DNA of 34,032 nt from Bin80 sp022820435 (GCA_022820435.1 JAJEFL010000038.1:1-34032); one strand, 5' to 3'. Positions 7,551 through 15,663 are shown, counted from the stretch's first letter. Made by a program: numbers and translations. The notes: generated by a model from the letters alone, not told the origin.

Positions 7551-10500
7551 CGTCCAGAGATGTAGATGCAGCCCTGGGAGTCTGGGGGGGAATCACACCA
7601 TTGGACACATGAGTAGGTTTCAGTTCCAGACGGTCCCGATGCCGCTCGGCATAGAGCCCAAGTGCATGCAGCGGGAAGTACTGCCGGTATAAGGTATAAT
7701 CCAATAATGCCGTGCGAAAAAAGACCCCTGCCATGTCCTGCTTCGGCCAGGTTCCATCCTCGTTCTGCATATCCATTAAAAACTGAACCCCCCGCGTAAT
7801 TGCAGTCCAGTTTGAGTCATATGCCTCAAAAAGTGCAATGAGCGCCCATGCCGTGTGAATGACCTGACTCTCCGGATGCGGTACATATTTTCCTGACAGG
7901 CTGCCGCTGTAATGCTCTCCCCATCCGCCATCTGATCGCTGCTGTTCCAAAAGCCACTGACAGGACAACCGAACCGCTGAATCGCCCGGGGCAGCGCCGG
8001 CGGCGAGAAGGCCTCTGACCCCGAACAAGGTGCCATAAATGTACTGGATCCCCCATACCCCCCGCCATCTTCCATCCATCATCTGGACAAAGCGAAGCCA
8101 ATTCTCCCCTCTTAAGATTGCTCTGTCCACCTCCCTGCCCACAACCTGCGGGAAGTGCGTCCTGCACGCGGCAAGGGCCGCAAGGCACGACGCCGTGCAT
8201 TCAACATAGGAATGCTCCGTCATGGATTCCCCAAACATTTCTGCGGGATTTAACCATTCGAGGCCCACCCTGGATCGCCTGGGTTCATAGCTGCCAAAGC
8301 CGCCATCACGATTCTGTCGAAGCAGGATGAACCGGACTGCGTCACGGACCGCTGATGCACGGATTGCATTGGGGTCCGCGGCAAAAATCCCCAGAAGCGC
8401 TTCCGCCGTACAGTCAGATACCGGCCAGCCATGCCATGCTCCGGGGAAACACCAGCCACCTTGAGGATCCGTCCGAAACGCCTCCTCAAATCCCTCAAAA
8501 CTCTCCGAGATCTGCTGCTCTACCAGAAAGTTGGCCCCACGCTGAAGCGAGCGCCTCACACCATCCATCTCACGCACAGTCGCCAGCGCCTGCAAAGAAA
8601 AACCCGTGTCCCATGAGGAACTCCTGGCCCCCGTCACGCGAACACCATGCTCCTCGTCTTCCCAAATCCAATCCTCCAGCCTTTCAAATGCCTTCCAGCA
8701 ATCTTCATCGTCCGGATCATGGAGCCATAAAGCAAGAATATTCAGAAAACCACTGACTGGAGAAATATTCGTATGGCTGGTCGTCTGCAATTCCCAGCGG
8801 ATACGCCGAAGCATCTCTTCCAGACAGCGTGCGCGTAATTTTTTACTGTGAAACCGTTCAATCATCTGCGCCAGCCCGTACCCGCCCCGCAGCCAAAGGC
8901 TCGGCGGCGCAAAAAGATCCTTCTGCCGCAAACGATTGCGCCCCGCTGAAAAATTCACACGATCATAGCCCTCAGGAAATAATTCTTCCCGCAGAGATGC
9001 GATCACAGGCTTTACCGGAACCTGATGCCGATGCTCATAAACCGAGGCGACTCCCATGTAAATAAGCCGGGTATGGCAATACCAGTTTGCGGGGTGCAAT
9101 GGAATCCGGCGGGGCAGGATCCACAGTTCGGGGAGCATTGCATTGACCCCTTTCCAGCTGTACAGGTTCAGAATTGCCAGCCAGAACTTGCCCCATGTCG
9201 GAATATTGATGACTTCCTCGGTTTGCAGAAACTCTCTGGCCGGCCGGATCAGTGGATCCTCCCGGTCTACGCCAAGCAGCCGGGCTGCAACATACACCAG
9301 TGTGGTCACAAAGAGATGAGACTCGGAATGCGCATGCATCCCCCAGGCCCCCCCTGAAAGGCGGGTATGTGCAAAAGAACGAAGAATACGGCGGCAGCGG
9401 TCAGCATCTATCGGACGGCCCAGAACATAATGGAGCAGCACATACTGCGCAGTAAGCATTGGACACCAGACCATCTCCCCCTCCCATTCCCCCTTTTCTC
9501 CCTGAAGATGCATCAGACAGTTCCCCGCACGATCCAGCGCCGCGCTCACCTCCAGAGATGCCGGTTTGCCAGAACCGTTCCGGTTTGCCTTATTCACACC
9601 GGATGGCATCGAGACCAGAAGCGTACGGGAAAGGGAATCCCAAATCCGACCCTCATCACGATACTGATCCGCGTTTTTGAGTTTATTGAGTCTCCATACT
9701 GCACGGGCGAGCCAGTTCAGCCGAACTGCAAGCGAATGAGTCAACCCCCATGTCCGGCGCCAGGCAAACCGGTTGAACGACCGGGGCAACTCAGATCCCA
9801 AAGTCCGAAACACAATTCCTCCCCCCTCAAACGCCATCAGGGTTGACGACTTTGCCTCACAGGCAAGTAAACGCATCGTATTGTCCCGGAACGAAGCACT
9901 CGCACGCCAACGACGATAAACCGCGTGGCGGACCGAAGCCGCCTCCGTCCGGTAGTCTGCAAATACCTCGTAGATCTCCATTGCAAGGATTTCCGGAGTT
10001 CGCACCTCCTTGAATCGCCTGGCGACAAAGTCATGAAAATTATCCGCCTCTGCAAGAGCTAATGCATCCCCAAACCCAAGCGTCATTCCCACGGCAGTCA
10101 GAGGGTGATAATACCCCGCTGCATCGCCAATGATGACATGATCCGAGGTGCCGTAGGTAATACGCGGACTCAATGCGTTTGCAGCACTGTGAAATTCTCC
10201 CTCACGGATGGATGCGTTAAATGCCTCCCGAATGGATTCCGGCAAAAACCGGGCAGATACATCGAACAGAAAACCAACCCGGTCCTTGGGATTCCAGTAA
10301 TGAAGCGGGATGTCAACGATGACCCGAATCTGCTCCTCTCCCAAACGGTACATAAAAATCGGACCGGGGGCTCCGCACAACAGATGTCCGTAACCTTCCT
10401 CGGGCAGGGCGGCCCCCTTCACGGTAACCCCTACCATCCGGGAAGAACTCGTTTGCTTTATTTTTACCGGCAATCCCAATGATCGGCGTACAACCGAACC

Positions 10501-10977
10501 CCGCCCGTCAGCACCCACAATACGATCCGCAACCAGAGAATACATATCACCATTCCGGGAGTATTCAACACGATGACTGGCAACGGACCGGACCCGGGCC
10601 GTGATAAAATCAATCCCCGGTTCTTTCTGTACGGCGGCCCGCATCGCTGCGACAATCTCAGCATGTTCACATGCCAATCCGTAGTCTCCGTTCGCGTACG
10701 GAAGGACAATGGAATCCGACCTGTCTTCCGGCAACACCACAAATCCCCTGCCCCGGGAGCTGTGCGGCTGTGCTTCAAGTTGAATGCCCAGATCTTGTAA
10801 AATTTTCACTGCCGGAGGATGAAGCCATTCCCCGGCCATCCGTCTGGTAGATCCAGGATTCGCTTCAAGCAGTGCAACACGCGCACCTCTGCGTGCATGA
10901 GCAACCGCACACAGGCTGCCTACAGGCCCGGCACCAACGATTGCGATATCATAGTGAGGGGCCGCCATGGAACTCAC
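7504..10977 (-). CDS. Fusion: squalene epoxidase-like FAD monooxygenase + oxidosqualene cyclase
   Basis: One uninterrupted 1157-residue frame with two enzymes. Residues 1-430: FAD monooxygenase with dinucleotide motif GAGPVG (15-20), GADGRGS (155-161) and GDAAGYYHPLTAVGMT (284-299), where HPLTxxGMT is the squalene-epoxidase form of the second FAD motif. Residues 430-470: basic, Gly/Asn-rich linker. Residues 472-1125: oxidosqualene cyclase with the catalytic motif DCTAE (855-859) instead of the hopene-cyclase DxDD; Cys927 in YVECTAS, equivalent to the Cys that polarises the catalytic Asp; His635 in CHTR, equivalent to human His232; and QW repeats near 887-896, 1011-1021 and 1069-1079. Together they would epoxidise squalene and cyclise the epoxide to a C30 sterol. 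It starts at GTG 10977, overlapping the CYP51 stop by 4 bases (GTGA); ATG 10968 is an alternative. An internal ATG at 9609 lacks a ribosome-binding site. Confidence 0.92.
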   Translation of the reverse strand: MSSMAAPHYDIAIVGAGPVGSLCAVAHARRGARVALLEANPGSTRRMAGEWLHPPAVKILQDLGIQLEAQPHSSRGRGFVVLPEDRSDSIVLPYANGDYGLACEHAEIVAAMRAAVQKEPGIDFITARVRSVASHRVEYSRNGDMYSLVADRIVGADGRGSVVRRSLGLPVKIKQTSSSRMVGVTVKGAALPEEGYGHLLCGAPGPIFMYRLGEEQIRVIVDIPLHYWNPKDRVGFLFDVSARFLPESIREAFNASIREGEFHSAANALSPRITYGTSDHVIIGDAAGYYHPLTAVGMTLGFGDALALAEADNFHDFVARRFKEVRTPEILAMEIYEVFADYRTEAASVRHAVYRRWRASASFRDNTMRLLACEAKSSTLMAFEGGGIVFRTLGSELPRSFNRFAWRRTWGLTHSLAVRLNWLARAVWRLNKLKNADQYRDEGRIWDSLSRTLLVSMPSGVNKANRNGSGKPASLEVSAALDRAGNCLMHLQGEKGEWEGEMVWCPMLTAQYVLLHYVLGRPIDADRCRRILRSFAHTRLSGGAWGMHAHSESHLFVTTLVYVAARLLGVDREDPLIRPAREFLQTEEVINIPTWGKFWLAILNLYSWKGVNAMLPELWILPRRIPLHPANWYCHTRLIYMGVASVYEHRHQVPVKPVIASLREELFPEGYDRVNFSAGRNRLRQKDLFAPPSLWLRGGYGLAQMIERFHSKKLRARCLEEMLRRIRWELQTTSHTNISPVSGFLNILALWLHDPDDEDCWKAFERLEDWIWEDEEHGVRVTGARSSSWDTGFSLQALATVREMDGVRRSLQRGANFLVEQQISESFEGFEEAFRTDPQGGWCFPGAWHGWPVSDCTAEALLGIFAADPNAIRASAVRDAVRFILLRQNRDGGFGSYEPRRSRVGLEWLNPAEMFGESMTEHSYVECTASCLAALAACRTHFPQVVGREVDRAILRGENWLRFVQMMDGRWRGVWGIQYIYGTLFGVRGLLAAGAAPGDSAVRLSCQWLLEQQRSDGGWGEHYSGSLSGKYVPHPESQVIHTAWALIALFEAYDSNWTAITRGVQFLMDMQNEDGTWPKQDMAGVFFRTALLDYTLYRQYFPLHALGLYAERHRDRLELKPTHVSNGVIPPQTPRAASTSLDATSVRVSGPERKTLA

Positions 10978-12353
10978 GGGAAGATGACCGGCTCTGACCG
11001 GCGTTTGTACGCAAGTGTGCAGGGCAGTTCAGGGCCGGTCACCCAGCTTCCGTAGTGCGGGGCGGGAACCCCGTTCGTCTGAAAATCAAACCGATTAATG
11101 AACACCGTCCAGATTGCCTTAAGCTGTAAGTACGCAAAATGCTTTCCCATACACCGGTGCTTTCCTCCCCCAAATCCGATGAGTGCATAATGATGTTGCC
11201 TGTGCTGGTTACGGGGCGGCAAAAACCGCTCCGGTAAAAATTCATCCGGACGGTCGAAAAATTCGGCTAACCGATGCGACACCGCCGGCGAAACCATCGC
11301 AAGCGAGCCTGGACGGATTTCCTGATTCTGATAGCAGATGGGCTGAAGGACTTTGCGGATCAGCAGGATTAACGGCGGATGCATTCGCTCATTTTCCCGA
11401 ACAACACTCTCCAGGATCACCTGTTTTTTGAGTGTTTCAAAACCAACGATCGAATCCGGGTCACGGTAGATCTGCTGCATTTCGCTGCGCACCTCCTGAA
11501 GATGGGAGGGAGAATTGAGCAGCTCCAATCCCGTCCAGGTTGCCAACACCGCACTGGTATGCTGACCTGCAAAAAGCAGTGTCAGCAGAATTCCTGCAAT
11601 CTCCTGATCGGTCAGTGCCCGCCCCTGTTTATAACGAACATGCATCAGTTTCTGCATAAAATCATCCGGGTTCGCACCGGACTTTCTGCGTCCCTCCATG
11701 ATCCGGTTAAAAATACGGGAGATCCTGCGGCGGGCACGATCCCGCTTGCGGTGGGCTTTGGTGGGGAGTTTGGGAAGAAAAAATCCAAGAAGGTTGATTC
11801 CATTCTCCAGATCATGATACGCTTCGGCAAACCCTTCATCGACCTGCGCACGTACTTCCTCACCAATAAGACAGTGGCTGGCAATCCTGACGGTGAGTTC
11901 ATTCATCGCCTTCGGCAAATCCAGCACCCCCTCATCCCCAAGCTCATCTGCAAACTGATTTGCCTCCTGACACATGATTTTCGCAAATCGGTGCATGGCG
12001 GCCTCCCGCAGCAGCGGCACCAGAAACCCCAGTTGCTCGGACATAATCTCCGGCTCCACATCATAGGCAACTCCCTTGCCAAAGATCGGAACGGTAAACC
12101 GGTACACAGATCTGGCATCCAGATACTGATCGGATGCCTTAAAGTAAACATCATGGGCATCCGGACCGGAAAAAAGTACACATTCCCTGGGGCCCAGCCG
12201 AAATCGGGTCAGATCGCCATGTTCACGCCAGCCGCGTCCCATGGTTAAAACGGGATCCTTTATAAACTCCATAAGATGCCCAAGCACCGGCCTTCCGCCT
12301 GCGAGTTCCGGCACCGGTATGGAGGTGCCCCCATTTACAGATTCATTCGCCAT
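10974..12353 (-). CDS. cyp51: Sterol 14-alpha-demethylase, cytochrome P450 CYP51
   Basis: Haem monooxygenase that removes the C-14 methyl from lanosterol-type sterols in three oxidations, leaving a delta14 double bond. All CYP51 hallmarks are visible in the 459 residues: the B-helix signature YRFTVPIFGKGVAYD (84-98), the I-helix AGQHTSA (262-268) with the diagnostic HTS triad, ExxR as ENER (320-323), and the haem loop FGGGKHRCMG with Cys401 as iron ligand. There is no clear N-terminal membrane anchor, unlike eukaryotic CYP51 and like other bacterial forms. No ferredoxin is fused at the C-terminus, in contrast to the Methylococcus enzyme, so a separate redox partner is needed and is not encoded in the window. 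ATG 12353 follows the reductase stop by 8 bases; the cyclase gene overlaps its stop by 4 bases. Confidence 0.96.
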   Translation of the reverse strand: MANESVNGGTSIPVPELAGGRPVLGHLMEFIKDPVLTMGRGWREHGDLTRFRLGPRECVLFSGPDAHDVYFKASDQYLDARSVYRFTVPIFGKGVAYDVEPEIMSEQLGFLVPLLREAAMHRFAKIMCQEANQFADELGDEGVLDLPKAMNELTVRIASHCLIGEEVRAQVDEGFAEAYHDLENGINLLGFFLPKLPTKAHRKRDRARRRISRIFNRIMEGRRKSGANPDDFMQKLMHVRYKQGRALTDQEIAGILLTLLFAGQHTSAVLATWTGLELLNSPSHLQEVRSEMQQIYRDPDSIVGFETLKKQVILESVVRENERMHPPLILLIRKVLQPICYQNQEIRPGSLAMVSPAVSHRLAEFFDRPDEFLPERFLPPRNQHRQHHYALIGFGGGKHRCMGKHFAYLQLKAIWTVFINRFDFQTNGVPAPHYGSWVTGPELPCTLAYKRRSEPVIFP

Positions 12354-12361
12354 AGCTCCAC

Positions 12362-13504
12362 TTAATAGATGAACGGGATCATGGAAAACCGTGCACGCTG
12401 CTTATACTGCTCCCATAATGCCCCATACTTCGCACTGCACCGACGCTCATCACGCCATGAGCGGTGCAGTAACAGCCCCATCAGCCATGCAGTCAAAAGA
12501 AACGGCACCCACGAGGTAAAGCCAGTCGTGAGCACAAAAGCAAAATAGACGCAAATTTCGCCGGTATAATTCAAATGCCGCCCAATCCCCCAAAATCCCG
12601 ATACCAACAAGCGTCCCTGAATGGTCTGGACAGGTTTTCCCCAGATTGAGATCTGCGGATCGCGCCTGAAGCGATGTTTTTGCTGGTTCGCCCCCCGAAA
12701 AAGCCAGAATCCAAACACAAACAACAGAACGAGTGCAGCCGCGGCGGGAGCGGGCAGCGGGGAGGGCGACTGAAGCAGCCACCACCCCGATATACAGTAA
12801 AAGAAGGGCACCAGCACATAATCCCCCCAGATCAGCATCCAGCCAAAACGCTCACTCACCAGATCCCAGGTATGAATCATTCCATACTCAAACTGGAAAT
12901 AATTGAACACATACAGAAAGGTAAACCCCTGGTACAGTATCATCGCCAGGGTGAGCTGCCCGTTGGCCTCATACTGGGTCACCGCGAAGGAGACATTAAA
13001 CAGTGCCAGTGCAATGAGCGATGGGCGGTAACTGAAGAGTTTTAGATTGACTCCAAACCAGACCGGACTATGCTCCACCCCAAAAAAATATCCCCCGAAA
13101 AATCCCCGGGGAGAATCCTCTGTACGGGTTCCACGCCAATAAAGCCAACCCGCAAGCAGGAAGGCAAACAGATTCGTCACCACAAACAGCGCAGCAAAAT
13201 GGGTCTGCAGCGTGGACAGCGAAAACAGCCCCGTGAATTGCGCAGACCCTGCCAGCAGCATGGTGAGCACGAACAACAAAAGTCCGTTCAGTTTGTAGGC
13301 GGGGACATGTCCATTCACTGCCGGCCCCTCAAGGACACGCCCGGGCAGCACCATAGAACCCAGAAACAGAAGCAGAATGAAACCGCTCATCATCGCCGCC
13401 GCCTCTATCAAAGAGGTGGTGGATAATTGAGCAGCTATGGACGGAAACGCAGGCACGGCACTTACCCCTTTTTCTCCTTTTCGCGTTCTAGATACTCTCT
13501 CCAC
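12362..13504 (-). CDS. Sterol C-14 reductase (ERG24/ERG4 family)
   Basis: Integral membrane NADPH-dependent sterol reductase. Family signatures: SERFGWMLIWGDYVLVPFFY (217-236), NQQKHRFRRDP (273-283), SGFWGIGRHLNYTGE (302-316, the LBR/ERG24/DHCR7 motif), and LLHRSWRDERRCSAKYGALW (345-364, the second ERG4/ERG24 signature). About eight to ten hydrophobic segments fit the fold. The position directly before cyp51 suggests reduction of the delta14 bond that CYP51 creates. A C-24(28) reductase (ERG4-like) role is the main alternative, since a methyltransferase is nearby. The start is uncertain: the frame opens at GTG 13504, overlapping the Rieske gene by 43 bases with no ribosome-binding site; GTG 13456 follows the Rieske stop, and ATG 13393 has GAGG upstream and sits at the first membrane segment. 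Confidence 0.88.
   Translation of the reverse strand: MERVSRTRKGEKGVSAVPAFPSIAAQLSTTSLIEAAAMMSGFILLLFLGSMVLPGRVLEGPAVNGHVPAYKLNGLLLFVLTMLLAGSAQFTGLFSLSTLQTHFAALFVVTNLFAFLLAGWLYWRGTRTEDSPRGFFGGYFFGVEHSPVWFGVNLKLFSYRPSLIALALFNVSFAVTQYEANGQLTLAMILYQGFTFLYVFNYFQFEYGMIHTWDLVSERFGWMLIWGDYVLVPFFYCISGWWLLQSPSPLPAPAAAALVLLFVFGFWLFRGANQQKHRFRRDPQISIWGKPVQTIQGRLLVSGFWGIGRHLNYTGEICVYFAFVLTTGFTSWVPFLLTAWLMGLLLHRSWRDERRCSAKYGALWEQYKQRARFSMIPFIY
13396..13422. repeat. Hairpin at the start region of the sterol reductase
   Basis: CCTCT-ATCAA-AGAGG forms a perfect core stem (13402-13416) that extends to about 11 pairs counting G-U pairs. It lies just upstream of the alternative start ATG 13393 and shares the TCAAAGAGG arm with the hairpin inside the Rieske gene. 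It may be a diverged copy of the same palindromic repeat, or a chance hairpin able to affect initiation. Confidence 0.4.
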
Positions 13505-14577
13505 TTGCGTACCGTCACTTTTTGAAATGACCGTACCACGGGATTCACCTCAATGGGGGCAGAGTCCCAGAATTTGTCGTAGCCTGCCTGTTCGGCTTCC
13601 ACCGCTACACGGTCCTCCGAAAGCAGTGGTGTAATCAGTTGACGATTCGCAATCTTTAAGACCGTGATCATTGCCCAGCGCGGAATACGGACGGGTAAAA
13701 GCGGAATCTTCAAGGACTTAAAATAAAACAGGAAAAATGCACGCGTCGTCCGTTCATCCACCGGAAGCACGAAGAGCCAGTGCTTAATCTCATTATCGGT
13801 GTTGGACCACTGATAGGGATACTCATAACAGAGTTCCATGGAGTTCGTATCAATCCGGTCATGCTCAACAAACAGGCCGGAAATTTTCCCGCGCCCGACC
13901 TTCGTATTATAGGAAAGGTGCACATTGTCCCCGACAATCTCGTGATGGAGCAGGTCTGCACCTTCGAACGGGCGGTATTTCCGGTGCAGGTAGGCATGTG
14001 AAAAATCACTGACATTATCGATCACCATGGAGTGGTGTGCACAGCAGTCCATGGTAAGCGGCACGCAGGCCCACCGATCCGGCCCTTCCAGTTCGGGAAT
14101 GTCCGGAATCTGGCGCGTCTCCGCCAATTCCGGATCCCCGGGAAAGAGCCATACCAACCCGTATCGCACCTTAACCGGATAACTGCGAATTCCCAGTCTG
14201 GGGACTTTTTTACGTCCAAAGAGATCCGGAATGCCGACGACGCGGCCCTCCCCGTTATATTCCCATCCATGGTATTCACACACCAGATTACACCCTTCCA
14301 CATTCCCAAGAGAAAGTTTGAGTTGTCGGTGCAGACAGCGATTCTCCAGTGCATGGAATGATCCGTCTTCCCCGCGATAAAGGGCAATGGAGCGCTTCCA
14401 GAAGACGACTTCGGTCGCGGTACCCGGCTTCATCTTACACACCTCCTCCACCGCATACCAATAATTGGGATCCATGCCTGCGGCGCGTGCCTGCTGGCGC
14501 AGATTGCCCCCCTCTTCAAAGAGGGGCGGCGGATTCGGGGGAGGAGTTGCCTCAGGTATGGACTGGGATTTTCTCAT
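13462..14577 (-). CDS. sdmA: Rieske non-haem iron oxygenase, SdmA-like sterol C-4 demethylase
   Basis: Predicted to oxidise a C-4 methyl of a sterol so that it can be lost as CO2. The Rieske [2Fe-2S] ligands are Cys81-x-His83 and Cys100-x-x-His103. The mononuclear iron site is DFSHAYLH (Asp191, His194, His198). The 371-residue length and layout fit Rieske oxygenases. Established knowledge: in Methylococcus capsulatus the Rieske oxygenase SdmA and the dehydrogenase SdmB carry out C-4 demethylation, and the two genes are adjacent here as well. No ferredoxin or reductase partner is encoded nearby. The first 34 residues are Pro-rich and include a stretch encoded by a palindromic repeat; the homologous part begins around Met35 (ATG 14475), an alternative start. 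It follows the dehydrogenase stop by 12 bases. Confidence 0.85.
   Translation of the reverse strand: MRKSQSIPEATPPPNPPPLFEEGGNLRQQARAAGMDPNYWYAVEEVCKMKPGTATEVVFWKRSIALYRGEDGSFHALENRCLHRQLKLSLGNVEGCNLVCEYHGWEYNGEGRVVGIPDLFGRKKVPRLGIRSYPVKVRYGLVWLFPGDPELAETRQIPDIPELEGPDRWACVPLTMDCCAHHSMVIDNVSDFSHAYLHRKYRPFEGADLLHHEIVGDNVHLSYNTKVGRGKISGLFVEHDRIDTNSMELCYEYPYQWSNTDNEIKHWLFVLPVDERTTRAFFLFYFKSLKIPLLPVRIPRWAMITVLKIANRQLITPLLSEDRVAVEAEQAGYDKFWDSAPIEVNPVVRSFQKVTVRKWREYLEREKEKKG
14507..14547. repeat. Palindromic repeat element inside the N-terminus of the Rieske gene
   Basis: CCCCTCTT-CA-AAGAGGGG is a perfect 8-bp stem (14509-14526) followed by a G-rich arm, GGCGGATTCGGGGGAGGA. This matches the general form of dispersed C/G-rich palindromes ending in GGGGAGG known from many Bacteroidota genomes. 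It encodes PPPNPPPLFEEGGN of the predicted protein, a composition unlike the rest. No full second copy is in the window. Confidence 0.55.
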
Positions 14578-14589
14578 TTGCCTTGATGT

Positions 14590-15663
14590 CTAAGGGATTG
14601 GGGATCTGTCATCCGTGCGCGGAGGTTTTGCACGGGGATTCGTGATGGCCTTGCGTCTGCAGTGAAACGCATACGCATCATGGACGGCATCACGGATCGC
14701 GGTTGGCTTGAAACCGAGCTCCCGCTGTGCCTTCGCGGTATCTGCATGGCGGCATTGTCGAAGCAGGCGAATGGCCCCCGGCGTAAACCGCTGCGGAACC
14801 TGTGGATGAAATTTGCTCAGGTAGGCACTTATGACCTCCGAGAGCAGCAGCATCAGTTTGGAGGGAATCCGCCGGCTTGACCGCCTGATACCGGTTACTT
14901 CCTCGAACAGGTCCAGAATTTCGGAGATCGTTTTATACTCACTGCTAAAGATGTATTTCTCACCGGAACGCCCCTTGTGCATACACAGGAGGTGCCCTTC
15001 CACAATATCTCGTACCGCAACAAAGTCAAACCCGCCGTCCACATACGCACGAATCTTACCTTTGGTATGATCACACAGGGTTCTGCCCATCCGTGAAGGT
15101 AAATAGTCATGACCGCCAATGACTGCGCAGCAGGTTGCGACAATCACATCCTGTCCCTTGGATGCCGCCTTCCAGCACTCCATCTCCACCAGCGACTTGC
15201 TGCGCTCATAGGGCATCATCCGTTCCATAGGATAAAACAGCATCTCCTCGTTACTCGGGGCCGATGGATCATCCAGATCATATCCGACCGCACTGAATGA
15301 CCCCGTCACGACAACCCGCCCCGCATCTACTTCTCTGGCAGCCTGCAGCACATTGCGGGTTCCCACCACATTACATTCAAATACTTCTCTGCGATGTGCC
15401 CGATTGCCCTCAATCGTTGAAATCTTGGCCGCCACATGGTAGACTCCCTGACAGCCTTCCATCGCCCCTCTGGTCGCCTCCAGATCCCGAATATCCCCGT
15501 AAACACGCTCCACCTCAAGCCCCTCCACCCCTTCATTGTTATCCTCACTGCGCAATAACACCCGTACCCGCACCCCGTCTTTCAGAAGCCGGCGTACCAG
15601 ATTTGCACCTACATGCCCTGCCGATCCCGTCAGAAAAACGGGCGGTAACAACGAGCCATCCAT
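14590..15663 (-). CDS. sdmB: NAD(P)-dependent sterol 3-beta-dehydrogenase, SdmB-like
   Basis: Extended short-chain dehydrogenase of the 3-beta-HSD/NSDHL type, predicted to oxidise the 3-hydroxyl and release the oxidised C-4 carbon as CO2 together with SdmA. The nucleotide-binding motif is LTGSAGHVG (11-19); an acidic-to-basic switch after strand 2 (VLLRSEDN) hints at NADP; the catalytic Tyr152-x-x-x-Lys156 is in PYERSK; Ser122 or Ser124 in TGSFSAVGYD completes the site. The 357-residue length is right for the family. ATG 15663 is chosen; TTG 15669 is in frame 6 bases upstream. It is the first gene of the minus-strand sterol operon. Without its neighbours it could be read as a dihydroflavonol-reductase-like or hopanoid HpnA-like enzyme, but the sterol context makes SdmB the best call. 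Confidence 0.82.
   Translation of the reverse strand: MDGSLLPPVFLTGSAGHVGANLVRRLLKDGVRVRVLLRSEDNNEGVEGLEVERVYGDIRDLEATRGAMEGCQGVYHVAAKISTIEGNRAHRREVFECNVVGTRNVLQAAREVDAGRVVVTGSFSAVGYDLDDPSAPSNEEMLFYPMERMMPYERSKSLVEMECWKAASKGQDVIVATCCAVIGGHDYLPSRMGRTLCDHTKGKIRAYVDGGFDFVAVRDIVEGHLLCMHKGRSGEKYIFSSEYKTISEILDLFEEVTGIRRSSRRIPSKLMLLLSEVISAYLSKFHPQVPQRFTPGAIRLLRQCRHADTAKAQRELGFKPTAIRDAVHDAYAFHCRRKAITNPRAKPPRTDDRSPIP

Noticed and set aside
7504..9560. C-terminal half of the fusion read as a squalene-hopene cyclase
   Set aside because: The catalytic motif is DCTAE, preceded by VS, and the supporting Cys and His of oxidosqualene cyclases are present; the hopene-cyclase DxDD motif is absent.
9538..9690. 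Epoxidase and cyclase as two separate genes with an internal start at 9609
   Set aside because: The frame is continuous through the linker with no stop, and the internal ATG has no ribosome-binding site. An assembly error cannot be excluded from sequence alone.
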